A stretch of DNA of 64,000 bases from Pseudarthrobacter cellobiosi (GCF_023913755.1 NZ_JAMXBJ010000050.1:124001-188000); one strand, 5' to 3'; shown: positions 17,123 through 26,190, numbered from the stretch's first letter. The notes: generated by a model not told the origin, from the letters alone. Made by a program: numbers and translations.

Positions 17123-17782
17123 CTACCTGGTAATTGCCTGCGGCTTGATCTTGCGGGAATCAAGGACCTGGTCTATAAGGCCATAATCCAGGGCGTCGGC
17201 CGCGGTCAGGATCTTGTCGCGCTCGATGTCGTTGTTGACCTGCTCTGAGGTCCGGCCGGAGTGGTGCGCCAGCGTGTCCTCAAGCCAGGAGCGCATTCGC
17301 ATGACTTCGGCCGCCTGGATCTCAAGGTCCGAAGCCTGGCCGCCCTGGCCGCCGGACAGTGCCGGCTGGTGGATCAGGACACGGGCGTTGGGCAGTGCCA
17401 GCCGCTTCCCGGGCGTACCGGCAGCCAGCAGGACCGCGGCGGCGCTTGCCGCCTGGCCCAGGCAGACGGTCTGGATCTCGGGCCGGATGTACTGCATGGT
17501 GTCGTAGATCGCCGTCATGGCGGTGAACGAGCCACCCGGGGAGTTGATGTACAGGGTGATGTCACGGTCCGGGTCGGTGGACTCAAGGACCAGCAGCTGG
17601 GCCATGACGTCATCGGCGGAGGCGTCATCCACCTGGACGCCGAGGAAGATAATGCGGTCCTCGAACAGCTTGGTGTAGGGGTCCTGGCGCTTGAAGCCAT
17701 AAGGCGTGCGCTCTTCGAACTGGGGAAGGACGTAGCGGCTGGTCGGAAGATTACCGGCAGTCGATCCGAAGTTGTAAGTCAT
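17123..17782 (-). CDS. clpP2: ATP-dependent Clp protease proteolytic subunit ClpP2
   Basis: Serine protease subunit that forms a mixed ClpP1P2 barrel in actinobacteria. The 219 residues include INSPGGS, the catalytic Ser in GQAASAAAVLLA, the His in LIHQP and the Asp in the ERDKILTAADALDYGLID region. QYIRPEIQTVCLGQA is typical of the ClpP2 branch. AGGAG stands seven bases before the ATG. It lies 36 bases behind clpP1 with no terminator between, so the two are cotranscribed. Confidence 0.96.
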   Translation of the reverse strand: MTYNFGSTAGNLPTSRYVLPQFEERTPYGFKRQDPYTKLFEDRIIFLGVQVDDASADDVMAQLLVLESTDPDRDITLYINSPGGSFTAMTAIYDTMQYIRPEIQTVCLGQAASAAAVLLAAGTPGKRLALPNARVLIHQPALSGGQGGQASDLEIQAAEVMRMRSWLEDTLAHHSGRTSEQVNNDIERDKILTAADALDYGLIDQVLDSRKIKPQAITR

Positions 17783-17818
17783 TTTGTTGCTCCTGATCTA
17801 AGTGTTCTAAGTGCCGGG

Positions 17819-18469
17819 TTACTTCTCGGAGGCTGACTCGCCGGAGGTACCATTGGCGGTTCCGCCGCCGCCGGAGACGGAATTGGCGTGGGCAGCGATC
17901 TTGTCGAAGAAGCCGTATTCGAGGGCTTCAGGCGCGGTGAACCACTTGTCGCGGTCGTTGTCCTTGAGGATGGTTTCCACCGACTGGCCGGTCTGATCCG
18001 CGGTCAGTTCAGCCATGACCTTCTTCATGTGCAGGATCAGCTCGGCCTGGATCTTAATGTCCGAGGCCGTGCCGCCGATGCCGCCGGAGGGCTGGTGCAT
18101 CAGGACGCGGGCGTTGGGGGTGGCGTAGCGCTTGCCCTTGGTGCCGGAGGAGAGCAGGAACTGGCCCATGGAGGCTGCCAGGCCGGTGGCGACGGTGACG
18201 ACATCGTTCGGGATGAACTGCATGGTGTCATAGATGGCCATGCCCGCGGTCACGGAGCCGCCGGGAGAGTTGATGTAAAGGTAGATGTCCTTTTCCGGGT
18301 TCTCGGCGGACAGGAGCAGCAGCTGCGAGCAGATGGCGTTGGCGTTGTCGTCACGCACCTCGGAGCCCAGCCAGATGATGCGCTCTTTCAGGAGGCGGTT
18401 GTAGATGTAGTTGTCCTGGCCGGCCGGATCTACAGTCGCCATCCGGGGGGCCTCTGCGTGCTGTGACAT
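17819..18469 (-). CDS. clpP1: ATP-dependent Clp protease proteolytic subunit ClpP1
   Basis: The partner subunit of ClpP2 in the mixed protease barrel. The 216-residue protein has INSPGGSVTAGMAIYDTMQ-type sequence, the catalytic Ser in TGLAASMGQFLL, the His in LMHQPSGG and the Asp in DRDKWFTAPEALEYGFFD. The C-terminus is a Gly/Ser-rich tail (SGGGGTANGTSGES) not usual in well-studied ClpP1 proteins and probably disordered. GAGAGG lies nine bases before the ATG. A ClgR-like palindrome sits about 100 bases upstream, which fits ClgR control of clpP1P2 known in Corynebacterium and Mycobacterium. Confidence 0.96.
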   Translation of the reverse strand: MSQHAEAPRMATVDPAGQDNYIYNRLLKERIIWLGSEVRDDNANAICSQLLLLSAENPEKDIYLYINSPGGSVTAGMAIYDTMQFIPNDVVTVATGLAASMGQFLLSSGTKGKRYATPNARVLMHQPSGGIGGTASDIKIQAELILHMKKVMAELTADQTGQSVETILKDNDRDKWFTAPEALEYGFFDKIAAHANSVSGGGGTANGTSGESASEK

Positions 18470-18564
18470 ATGTACTTACCTCTCGCTGGTGACGGTGACA
18501 TCACTGAACTTCACTACTTGGACACTAACCGGTTTGGTGGCCGATTTGTTCGCGGGAATCGCGC

Positions 18565-18582
18565 TGTTCGCTGACGGCGCAC
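18565..18582. promoter_or_regulatory. Candidate ClgR operator upstream of clpP1
   Basis: CGCTGACGGCG at 18569-18579 fits the core CGCYNANRGCG of the ClgR consensus as remembered from corynebacteria, and the left flank TGTT fits as well; the right flank has one mismatch. It lies about 100 bases upstream of the clpP1 start. Confidence 0.45.
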
Positions 18583-18606
18583 GATCCCTGCGACGGCCCG
18601 TTAACC

Positions 18607-18644
18607 AAGGCAGCCCCCGGACCAGTAGGTCCGGGGGCTGCCTT
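18607..18644 (-). terminator. Terminator of tig
   Basis: A perfect 17-bp stem (AAGGCAGCCCCCGGACC and its complement) around the loop AGTA, starting 23 bases after the tig stop on the minus strand. The T-run is weak. Confidence 0.75.
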
Positions 18645-18666
18645 CAGTCGCACTGCCAGGGGCGTG

Positions 18667-20058
18667 CTAGAACTTCACGGCTGCCGGGTCGTCACTCGGG
18701 GTGGCCTCGGTCTCGGCGTTGGTGTCTTCAGCGGACTCAGCCTCAACGGCGGGAGCCTCATCTTCGCCGCCGGGGCGGACAAAGTCGCTGAGGTCAACGG
18801 TCTTGCCGTCGGTGTCGGTCACGGTGGCCTGTCCCAGGACTACGGCCAGGGCCTTCCGGCGGCGGACCTCGGAAACCATCATGGGAACTTGGCCGCTCTG
18901 ATCGATGATCTGGGCGAACTGGTTCGGGTCCATGCCGTACTGGCTGGCGGCGCTGACAATGTAGTCGATCAGCTCAGCCTGGCTGACGTTGACTTCTTCC
19001 TTTTCGGCAATGGCGTCAAGGATGACTTCGTTCTGGAAGGCGCGGGCGGTGTTGGCCTTGACCTCTTCGCGGTGCTCCTCGGTGTCGTGTTCGCCTTCAC
19101 CGTGGCCGTTGCCCTCCTTGAAGTGGGCGTCGACCTGCTCTTCAACCACGGAGTCGGGAACCGGAACCTCAACGAGCTCAACGAGCTTGTCCAGGACCTT
19201 GTCGCGGGCCTCTACGCCCTGCTCAATAACCTTGGAGTCGGCGGCCTGCTTGGCCAGGTCCTCACGGAGTTCGGCGAGTGTGTCGAACTCGGAGGCCAGC
19301 TGGGCGAAGTCGTCGTTGGCCTCGGGAAGCTCGCGCTCCTTGACGGCCTTGACAACAACCTTCACCTGGGCGGACTCGCCAGCGTGGTCACCGCCCACCA
19401 GGGTGGTTTCGAAGATGGCGTCCTCGTCAACGCTGAGGCCGGTCACGGCCTCGTCCAGGCCCTCGAGCATGGTTTCGGTGCCCACCTGGTAGGACAGGCC
19501 GGACGCGGAATCAACGTCGGCGCCGTCAATGGTGGCGGTGATGTCGATGGTCAGGAAGTCGCCATCGGCGGCCGGGCGGTCCACGGACTTCAGCGTGCCG
19601 AAGCGGCCGCGCAGTTCATCCAGGGCCTTGTCAACGTCTTCGTCGGAGGACTCCGCTGCGGCTACCTCGACCTTGATGCCGGCGTAGTCGGGAAGTTCGA
19701 TCTCCGGACGGATATCAACCTCGGCGTGGAACTTCAGTTCCCCGTCCGTGGAGCTGGGGTCCGGAACTTCGGTGATTTCAACCTCAGGACGGCTCAGGGG
19801 GCGGATGCCGGATTCCTGGACTGCAGCCTGGTACCAGCCGTTGAGGCCTTCGTTGATGGCCGTCTCCAGGACGTAGCCGCGGCCAACGCGCTGGTCAATC
19901 AGCTTGGACGGGACCTTGCCCTTACGGAAGCCAGGGACCTGGATCTGCGAAGCAACAGTCTTGTATGCCTCGTCGATGCTGGGCTTCAATTCCTCAAAAG
20001 GGACCTCAACATTGAGCTTGACCCGCGTGGGGGTGAGGTTCTCGACAGCGCTCTTCAC
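18667..20058 (-). CDS. tig: Trigger factor
   Basis: Ribosome-bound chaperone and peptidyl-prolyl isomerase that meets nascent chains. The 463-residue protein begins with the ribosome-binding domain, including the signature GFRKGKVP near residue 45. The FKBP-like domain follows (about 150-240) and then a long helical C-terminal domain. The last 40 residues are acidic (EDEAPAVEAESAEDTNAE). The start is a GTG with AGGAG ten bases upstream. The gene lies upstream of clpP1-clpP2-clpX on the same strand, an order also seen in many other bacteria, but a strong hairpin separates it from clpP1. Confidence 0.97.
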   Translation of the reverse strand: MKSAVENLTPTRVKLNVEVPFEELKPSIDEAYKTVASQIQVPGFRKGKVPSKLIDQRVGRGYVLETAINEGLNGWYQAAVQESGIRPLSRPEVEITEVPDPSSTDGELKFHAEVDIRPEIELPDYAGIKVEVAAAESSDEDVDKALDELRGRFGTLKSVDRPAADGDFLTIDITATIDGADVDSASGLSYQVGTETMLEGLDEAVTGLSVDEDAIFETTLVGGDHAGESAQVKVVVKAVKERELPEANDDFAQLASEFDTLAELREDLAKQAADSKVIEQGVEARDKVLDKLVELVEVPVPDSVVEEQVDAHFKEGNGHGEGEHDTEEHREEVKANTARAFQNEVILDAIAEKEEVNVSQAELIDYIVSAASQYGMDPNQFAQIIDQSGQVPMMVSEVRRRKALAVVLGQATVTDTDGKTVDLSDFVRPGGEDEAPAVEAESAEDTNAETEATPSDDPAAVKF

Positions 20059-20143
20059 GGTCTAAGTACTCCTGGGTTTGTGGGATGGGTTTCTGCAAAC
20101 GCATTTTTCTGCCCGGGCCGTATGCACGGCCCGAGCCGCAGAG

Positions 20144-20218
20144 TCGGGGTGACAGGATTTGAACCTGCGACTTCCTGCTCCCAAAGCAGGTGCTCTAGCC
20201 AAGCTGAGCTACACCCCG
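20144..20218 (-). tRNA. tRNA-Pro (anticodon TGG)
   Basis: The minus strand folds as a tRNA with acceptor CGGGGTG/CACCCCG, D arm GTAGCTCAG, anticodon stem CCTGC/GCAGG around TTTGGGA (anticodon TGG) and T arm GCAGGTTCAAATCCTGT. CCA is not encoded. TAGACT on the minus strand at 20233-20238 is a likely -10 box. Confidence 0.95.
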
Positions 20219-20366
20219 TAAGTGCACAGGCAAGTCTACGGTCATCCGGGCGTTCTTTGCACATTTGACACGTGGGGCATGAATTAGGTTTAGTTGTATC
20301 CGGCTTCAACAGCCAGCCCGAAGAAACGCAGTGCAGCCTGATGCAACAGCTGAGCTGTATTTTTCC

Positions 20367-20437
20367 GGGGACGTAGCTTAGTGGTAAAGCCTCAGTCTTC
20401 CAAACTGATGATGCGGGTTCGATTCCCGTCGTCCCCT
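20367..20437 (+). tRNA. tRNA-Gly (anticodon TCC)
   Basis: Acceptor GGGGACG/CGTCCCC, short D loop (TAGCTTAGTGGTAAAGC), anticodon loop CTTCCAA (TCC) between CAGT and ACTG, and T arm GCGGGTTCGATTCCCGT. CCA is encoded at 20438-20440. Confidence 0.96.
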
Positions 20438-20443
20438 CCACAT

Positions 20444-20479
20444 AAAAGCAGGGCCCCTCAGTGAGGGGCCCTGCTTTTT
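20444..20479. terminator. Bidirectional terminator after tRNA-Gly and the glycosylase gene
   Basis: AAAAGCAGGGCCCCTC and GAGGGGCCCTGCTTTTT flank the loop AGT, with a T-run on the plus strand and a T-run on the minus strand. Confidence 0.9.
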
Positions 20480-20514
20480 GTTTGGCTGACTTGGGATCAA
20501 GCTGACTTTGTTGG

Positions 20515-21438
20515 CTACTGCTGCTGGCAGCCGGGGCACCAGTACAGCTTGCGGCCCACAATTTCGGTGATGGCCACCGGCACGGCACAGACTCGGCAGG
20601 GCTGCCCTTCCCGCTTGTACACGAAGTGGGCGTCGCCGCCCGTGGGCAGGAGCGCCCCCGGTTCCCGGTTATCCGGCTCCCAATACACCGGCGGTGTGGT
20701 GATGATCCGCCCGTCACGGACGCCGTCGGCCATAACTGCGGCTGTGTCATCCCACAACAGACCGGCGGCGCTGCTGGAGAGTCCAGTACCCGGCAGCCAC
20801 GGATCCAGCCGCTGCCGGAACAGCACTTCGGCCCGGTAGACATTCCCGACGCCGGCAATCACCTTCTGGTCCATCAGCAGCGCTGCGATGGACGTCTTGC
20901 GGGACAAAAGGCCCGTCACAAAGCGGGTCCTGTCCGCGGGATGGTTGTGCAGCGGATCCGGCCCCAGCCGGGCCAGGACGGCCCGGGCTTCTGCCTCGGT
21001 GATAGCCGCGCAAGTGGTGGCACCGCGGAGGTCCGCCCAGCCATGCTTGCTGACCAGCCGGACACGCACGGCGCCGCGGGGCTCGGGCGGGCCCTCGTAC
21101 TCAACCATCCCGGCGTCGTCGGTAATTTCGGGGTCCTCGAAAACCTCGCGCTCCCCGATCTTCCGCGGGGCACCGATGCTGGAGGCCCCGCTGAAGGTCG
21201 CGTCGCCGCCGAAGTCCCAGGCCCCGTAGAGCCCCAGGTGGACGTGCAGCACCACGGCGTGGTCAAAATGCAGGAAGAGATGCTTGCCGTGGGCGCGCGA
21301 ATCCGTCAGGACCTGGCCGTCCAGCAGGGCTGCGCCGGCAACGAACCGGCCCTGCGGGCTGCTCACGGATAGCGATTCCCCGGTAAAGACGTCCCCGAAC
21401 TGTTGCGCCAGGCGGCGGACTGAATGCCCTTCGGGCAC
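20515..21438 (-). CDS. Fpg/Nei family DNA glycosylase (endonuclease VIII-like)
   Basis: Base-excision repair enzyme that removes oxidised bases and cleaves the abasic site through Pro2. The 307-residue protein begins MPEGHSVRRLA, the Nei-type N-terminus with catalytic Pro2 and Glu3. The helix-two-turns-helix segment (DQKVIAGVGNVYRAEVLF) holds the expected Asn, and the C-terminal zinc finger CRVC ... CPGC is complete. The middle has an insertion of about 30 residues (around EVFEDPEITDDAG). The GTG start overlaps the rpiB stop by one base (TAGTG), so translation is coupled to rpiB. Substrate range cannot be told; mycobacterial Nei-type enzymes are the closest recalled relatives. Confidence 0.92.
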   Translation of the reverse strand: MPEGHSVRRLAQQFGDVFTGESLSVSSPQGRFVAGAALLDGQVLTDSRAHGKHLFLHFDHAVVLHVHLGLYGAWDFGGDATFSGASSIGAPRKIGEREVFEDPEITDDAGMVEYEGPPEPRGAVRVRLVSKHGWADLRGATTCAAITEAEARAVLARLGPDPLHNHPADRTRFVTGLLSRKTSIAALLMDQKVIAGVGNVYRAEVLFRQRLDPWLPGTGLSSSAAGLLWDDTAAVMADGVRDGRIITTPPVYWEPDNREPGALLPTGGDAHFVYKREGQPCRVCAVPVAITEIVGRKLYWCPGCQQQ

Positions 21439-21932
21439 TATTCGATGACCTCGCCGGTGGTTTCGTAAGACGCGATCTTGCCGATGCGGCGGACGTGCCT
21501 TTCGTCGTTGCTGAAGGGCTCAGCCAGGAACGCCTCGATCAGTTCGGTTGCTTCCCCGACAGTGTGCTGGCGGCCGCCAACGGCCACCACGTTGGCGTCG
21601 TTGTGTTCGCGTGCCAAAGTTGCGGTGGAGTGGTTCCAGGCGAGGGCTGCGCGGACCCCCTTGACCTTGTTGGCGGCGATCTGCTCACCGTTGCCCGAGC
21701 CGCCCAGGACGATACCCAGGGCGTGGATTCCTGCCTGCTGGTCAGCGACGACGGCGAGCGCTGCGTTGATGCAAAAGGACGGGTAATCGTCCAGGGCGTC
21801 GTATTCCTTGGGGCCGTGGTCCACCACGTCGTAGCCCTTGGCCGTGAGGTGGCTGACCAGGTGGGCGCTGAGTTCCATGCCGGCGTGGTCGGTGGCGATG
21901 TGTACCCGCGGGAAGGCAGGGGAAGAAGTCAC
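21438..21932 (-). CDS. rpiB: Ribose-5-phosphate isomerase B
   Basis: Interconverts ribose-5-phosphate and ribulose-5-phosphate in the pentose phosphate pathway. The 164-residue protein has HIATDHAGMELSAHL at the N-terminus, GIVLGGSGNGEQIAANKVKG-type sequence near residue 75, and REHNDANVVAVGGR. In the usual active-site motif GCGSG/GSGNG the residues here read GGSGNGEQI, the actinobacterial form. The start is a GTG with GGAAG a few bases upstream. It is followed by, and coupled to, the Nei-type glycosylase gene. Confidence 0.95.
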   Translation of the reverse strand: MTSSPAFPRVHIATDHAGMELSAHLVSHLTAKGYDVVDHGPKEYDALDDYPSFCINAALAVVADQQAGIHALGIVLGGSGNGEQIAANKVKGVRAALAWNHSTATLAREHNDANVVAVGGRQHTVGEATELIEAFLAEPFSNDERHVRRIGKIASYETTGEVIE

Positions 21933-22009
21933 AGCAGTATCCGTTCGTTTCGGCGCCGGGGCCAGCAGTGCTGGTTCAGGCCAGGGTCAGATCATCAGGG
22001 ACAAGGTTA

Positions 22010-23026
22010 CTAGGACTCGGACTCCGGCGCGCGTTCGCCGGAAGTGCCCCCGTGCGCCCTGGCAGCCACCCGGGTCAAGACCTCGGCCAGCCGGGCCGCG
22101 GATGCTGGGCTGCCGCCGCTGACCGCAAGGTTGCGCCCATCGGTTTGATGAACGACGACGGCGGGGCCGCTGCTGACCAGCATCGCGGCGGTGCCGCTGT
22201 GGTTGCGGTAGCCCCACCCGCCGTAGTCGGCGGCGCGGACGTCCGCGGCACTTGCGGTGGAGATCGCGGCCGCCGGCACATCCATGACCGGCAGCACGCC
22301 GGCCACCAGGACACGCAGGCCACGGCGGTCGGCCTTGACGCGGGCGCAGAGGAAAGCAGCGGCCACCACAGCGAGGGCAGCCACCAGGGCCCCGAGCCAA
22401 GGCAGCGCCACAGCGATCAGCGCGGCCGGGAACAGGCTTGCCACCGCGATCATCACAAAGACCGAGCTGCGGGCGTGCACCCACATCCGGAACGTGTCCC
22501 CCGCAAGCTCCGGGTCAAGCTCGCGGGCGAGGGCCTGCTCCAGGGCCCGGTCATCGTCAAGCGACCACTGCCGGTCGGCCTTGAACACGAAGCCCATGAT
22601 GACACCCAGCGACAACGCCGCCCCGCTGCCCAATGCGAGGACCGTGAGATCCACCCGGGACTCCCGGGCGTCGGCGAGGCCGGCCTGGCCCACCAGCCCG
22701 GCCGCAAGGACGCTGGTGATGAACAGGCTCAGGAACAATCCCGTTCCCATCATGATCCGGCGCATAACAGCGGGCCGGGACAGCGGTACCGCCTGGAACA
22801 GCACCAGCCAGCCTGAGGCGATGATGAGCAGCGCGCCGCCGCCCGCATAGGCGCCGAACGGGGCAAAGGAGGCGCCGCCGTCGGCCGTCCAGCTGATCGC
22901 TACCGGGTCCGGAAGATCGGGACGCAGCAAGAAGGCGCAGAACACAAAAGCCGCCGCCAGGACCACGGGAAAGCCGACGGCGAAGCGCAGTGCCTTGGTG
23001 TCCACCGAATCCCGGAACTTTCCCAT
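22010..23026 (-). CDS. DUF1648-like multi-pass membrane protein
   Basis: Function unknown. The 338-residue protein begins with a hydrophobic segment (FAVGFPVVLAAAFVFCAFLL) and then LPDPVAISWTADGG, which resembles the DUF1648 element of membrane proteins. Further helices lie at about 55-75, 90-115, 130-150 and a hairpin at about 205-245. The C-terminal 100 residues (VMDVPAAAISTASAADV, YRNHSGTAAMLVSSGPAVVVHQTDG) look like a PH-type soluble domain as in SdpI/YhfC-like proteins of actinobacteria. A TAGCGT box six bases before the ATG suggests a leaderless transcript. It is divergent from pepN. Confidence 0.72.
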   Translation of the reverse strand: MGKFRDSVDTKALRFAVGFPVVLAAAFVFCAFLLRPDLPDPVAISWTADGGASFAPFGAYAGGGALLIIASGWLVLFQAVPLSRPAVMRRIMMGTGLFLSLFITSVLAAGLVGQAGLADARESRVDLTVLALGSGAALSLGVIMGFVFKADRQWSLDDDRALEQALARELDPELAGDTFRMWVHARSSVFVMIAVASLFPAALIAVALPWLGALVAALAVVAAAFLCARVKADRRGLRVLVAGVLPVMDVPAAAISTASAADVRAADYGGWGYRNHSGTAAMLVSSGPAVVVHQTDGRNLAVSGGSPASAARLAEVLTRVAARAHGGTSGERAPESES

Positions 23027-23032
23027 GCATTA

Positions 23033-23038
23033 ACGCTA
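23033..23038 (-). promoter_or_regulatory. Leaderless -10 box (TAGCGT) of the membrane protein gene
   Basis: TAGCGT, then six bases (TAATGC), then the ATG at 23026. Confidence 0.55.
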
Positions 23039-23127
23039 CTCCCGCCGGAGGCCGTGACAGAATGACTTCACTGTGCCGGTGCAGGCCACCGCCCGCCGGC
23101 AACCGCAACCCCTTCTGGAGGCCCCAC

Positions 23128-25704
23128 TTGCCAGGTATGAACCTGACTCGCGCCGAAGCCCGCGAGCGTGCCGCACTCATCAACGTTGACTCCTACGATG
23201 TCATCCTCGACCTGACCAGGGGCGGGAAGGTCTTCGGAACCACCACCACGGTGAAGTTCACGGCAGTGCCGGGTTCCACCACTTTCATCGATGCCGTCAC
23301 GCACGCCGTGCACAGCGTCACGCTCAACGGGCACGCCCTGGACCCTGCGGCAGTGTCCGACGGTATCCGGATCCAGTTGCCGGACCTCGCCGGCTCCAAC
23401 GAGCTCACCGTGGTGGCCGACGCGCCGTACATGAACACCGGCGAAGGCCTGCACCGCTTTGTGGATCCGGTGGACCACGAGGTGTACCTGTACACGCAGT
23501 TCGAGGTTCCCGATTCGCGCCGGATGTTTGCGGTGTTTGAGCAGCCCGACCTCAAGGGCACCTTCAGGTTCACGGTCACCGCGCCGTCGCACTGGGATGT
23601 CATCTCCAACTCCCCCACCCCCGCCCCGGTGGAGTCCACACCAGGGGACGACGGCGGCGCCCGCTCGGTCTGGACGTTCGCCCCCACACCACGGCTGTCC
23701 TCCTACGTCACCGCCCTGATCGCCGGCCCGTACCAGTCACTCCGCAGCGAAGTGGCCAGTTCCGACGGCCGGGTGATCCCGCTGGGAGTTTTTGCCCGGA
23801 AGTCCCTGATGCAGTACCTCGACGCGGACAACATCTTCGAGCTGACCCGTCAGGGCTTCGAATTCTTCGAGGCGCAGTTCGGCTTCCCGTACCCGTTCGA
23901 GAAGTACGACCAGCTGTTTGTGCCCGAGTTCAACGCGGGCGCCATGGAGAATGCCGGCGCGGTGACCATCCTCGAAGGCTACGTTTTCCGGAGCAAGGTG
24001 ACCGGGGCTCAGATCGAGCGCCGGGCCATCACCGTCCTGCACGAACTCGCGCACATGTGGTTCGGTGACCTGGTGACCATGCGCTGGTGGAATGACCTCT
24101 GGCTCAACGAATCCTTCGCCGAATACATGTCCCACCTCGCGGCTGTGGAAAACACGTCCTTCACGAGCGCGTGGACAACTTTCGCCTCGGTGGAGAAGTC
24201 CTGGGCCTACCGCCAGGACCAGCTGCCCACGACCCACCCGATTTTCGCCGACATTAACGACCTGCAGGACGTGGAGGTCAACTTCGACGGCATCACCTAC
24301 GCCAAGGGCGCCTCAGTCCTCCGCCAGCTGGTGGCCTGGGTGGGGCCGGAGCAGTTTATGGCCGGGGTCCGGGAGTATTTCGCGAAGCACGCCTGGCAGA
24401 ACACCGAGCTGAGCGACCTCATGGTGGAGCTGGAGAAGGCCAGCGGCCGCGACCTGGACCAGTGGGGCCGCCTCTGGCTGGAGACTGCCGGCGTCAATAC
24501 GCTCAAGCCGGAGCTCTCCGTGGACGGCTCCGGGACGCTGACGTCCTTCACCATCGTGCAGTCAGCCGTCGAGGAGTGGCCCACCATCCGTCCGCACCGG
24601 CTCGCCGTCGGGTTCTACAACCTGAACAGCTCGGGCAAGCTGGAGCGCGTGCACCGCGAGGAGCTCGACGTCGACGGCAAGCGCACCGAGGTCCCGGAAC
24701 TGGCGGGCCTGGCGCAGCCTGACCTGATCCTGGTCAACGACGACGACCTCGCCTACGCCAAGGTCCGGCTGGACGAGAAGTCCCTCGCCACGGCAACGGC
24801 GCACCTGAAGGACTTCAGCGAGAGCCTGCCGCGCACCCTGGTGTGGAACTCCGCCTGGGACGCTGCCCGCGACGGCGAGTCCCCGGCGCGCCGGTATGTG
24901 GAGCTGATCCTGGCCAACGTGGCCGCGGAATCGGATTCTTCGGTGATCCTGGTCCAGCTGCGCCAGCTGGCCACCACGCTGAACTTCTATGTGGCCGAGG
25001 AGCACCGCGAGGCCACCACGGTCGCCGCCGTGGACACACTGTGGGATCTTGCCAGCGCAGCGCTTGGCGGGTCCGACGCCCAGCTGCAGTTTGTGAAGTC
25101 GTTTGCCCTGCTGGCCGGCAGCTCAGGCCAGCAGGACACCGTCGCCGGGCTCCTGGACGGCACCGCCACCCTGGAGGGGCTGGCCGTCGACCAGGACCTG
25201 CGCTGGGAGCTGCTGGCGTCCCTGGTGGCCGGTGGCCGGCGGGGCCAGGCACAGATCGACGCCGAACTGGAGCGCGACAACACTGCCAGCGGACAGAACG
25301 CCGCGGCGCTGGCCACGGCCGCCATCCCCACCGCCGAAGCCAAGGCCGCAGCGTGGGACTCGATCGTGGTCACGGGAGAACTCTCCAATGCGCTCCAGGG
25401 TTCAGCCGTCACAGGCTTCATGCGGGTGCTGGACCGTTCGCTACTCGAGCCGTATGCGGAAAAGTACTTCGAGGCTGTTCCCGGGATCGTGGCAAACCGC
25501 ACACACGCACTCGCCCAGCAGATCGTCGTCGGGCTTTATCCGGCATTGCTGACCACGCAGGCAACGGTGGACCGGACGGATGCTTTCCTCGCCGGGCTTC
25601 CGGCCGACAGCAGCGCCCTGCGCCGCATGATGCTGGAAAACCGGGACGGCGTGGCCCGGGCGTTGCGGGCACGCGCGGCCGACGTGCTGCCGGGCGAAGC
25701 CTAG
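23128..25704 (+). CDS. pepN: Aminopeptidase N (M1 family)
   Basis: Zinc metallopeptidase that removes N-terminal residues from peptides in the cytoplasm. The start was set at the TTG at 23128 (MPGMNLTRAEARERAA) because GGAGG ends six bases before it; an in-frame earlier ATG would add about 46 residues that do not fit the family. The protein is then 858 residues. The exopeptidase motif GAMENAG is near residue 270 and the zinc site HELAHMWFGD near 304, with the third ligand Glu in NESFAEY. The C-terminal ERAP1-like helical domain is full length. The OsmC gene begins nine bases after the stop. Confidence 0.95.
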   Translation: MPGMNLTRAEARERAALINVDSYDVILDLTRGGKVFGTTTTVKFTAVPGSTTFIDAVTHAVHSVTLNGHALDPAAVSDGIRIQLPDLAGSNELTVVADAPYMNTGEGLHRFVDPVDHEVYLYTQFEVPDSRRMFAVFEQPDLKGTFRFTVTAPSHWDVISNSPTPAPVESTPGDDGGARSVWTFAPTPRLSSYVTALIAGPYQSLRSEVASSDGRVIPLGVFARKSLMQYLDADNIFELTRQGFEFFEAQFGFPYPFEKYDQLFVPEFNAGAMENAGAVTILEGYVFRSKVTGAQIERRAITVLHELAHMWFGDLVTMRWWNDLWLNESFAEYMSHLAAVENTSFTSAWTTFASVEKSWAYRQDQLPTTHPIFADINDLQDVEVNFDGITYAKGASVLRQLVAWVGPEQFMAGVREYFAKHAWQNTELSDLMVELEKASGRDLDQWGRLWLETAGVNTLKPELSVDGSGTLTSFTIVQSAVEEWPTIRPHRLAVGFYNLNSSGKLERVHREELDVDGKRTEVPELAGLAQPDLILVNDDDLAYAKVRLDEKSLATATAHLKDFSESLPRTLVWNSAWDAARDGESPARRYVELILANVAAESDSSVILVQLRQLATTLNFYVAEEHREATTVAAVDTLWDLASAALGGSDAQLQFVKSFALLAGSSGQQDTVAGLLDGTATLEGLAVDQDLRWELLASLVAGGRRGQAQIDAELERDNTASGQNAAALATAAIPTAEAKAAAWDSIVVTGELSNALQGSAVTGFMRVLDRSLLEPYAEKYFEAVPGIVANRTHALAQQIVVGLYPALLTTQATVDRTDAFLAGLPADSSALRRMMLENRDGVARALRARAADVLPGEA

Positions 25705-25713
25705 GCCGGCGCC

Positions 25714-26187
25714 GTGGGCCTGGGCGAGCACCACTATTCCCTGACGGTGCAGTGGACCGGCAACCTGGGTAACGGCACGTCGTCGTACCGGGGCTACTCA
25801 CGGGACCACGACATCCGGGTCCCCGGGCTGCCGGTCCTGCCCGGTTCCGCCGATCCGACGTTCCATGGGGACCGTGACCGCTACAACCCGGAGCAGCTGC
25901 TCCTGGCGGCGTTGGCGCAGTGCCACATGCTGTCGTTCCTGCATGTGGCGGTGAAGCACGGGGTGGTGGTGACCGACTATCAGGACGACGCCACCGGTGT
26001 GATGCGGCTGAACCGCGACGGCAGCGGACAGTTCGAGTCCGTCACGCTGAACCCGAGGGTGACCGTGGCGGACGCGGCCCATGTGGATCTGGCTGAACAG
26101 CTTCACCGCGAAGCCAACGCGGTCTGTTTCATCGCCCGCAGCGTCAACTTCCCCGTGGATCATTCGCCCGTGACCCTGGTGGCCTGA
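25714..26187 (+). CDS. OsmC family protein
   Basis: OsmC/Ohr-fold thiol peroxidases reduce organic hydroperoxides. The 157-residue protein has both conserved cysteines: one in LAALAQCHMLSFL (about residue 69) and one in ANAVCFIARSVNFPV (about residue 139). The GTG start lies nine bases after pepN, so both probably share a transcript. The gene ends in front of a long perfect hairpin. The wider OsmC group includes members whose reductant and substrate are unknown, so the exact role is inferred. Confidence 0.9.
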   Translation: MGLGEHHYSLTVQWTGNLGNGTSSYRGYSRDHDIRVPGLPVLPGSADPTFHGDRDRYNPEQLLLAALAQCHMLSFLHVAVKHGVVVTDYQDDATGVMRLNRDGSGQFESVTLNPRVTVADAAHVDLAEQLHREANAVCFIARSVNFPVDHSPVTLVA

Positions 26188-26190
26188 GAC

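Noticed and set aside
20113..20134. Terminator hairpin CGGGCCGT/ACGGCCCG next to tRNA-Pro
   Set aside because: The stem is only 8 bp, and in the tRNA transcript it is followed by A bases and not T bases.
18664..20268. A 534-codon open frame on the plus strand opposite tig and tRNA-Pro
   Set aside because: It runs through a tRNA gene and mirrors trigger factor codon by codon; composition follows the opposite gene.
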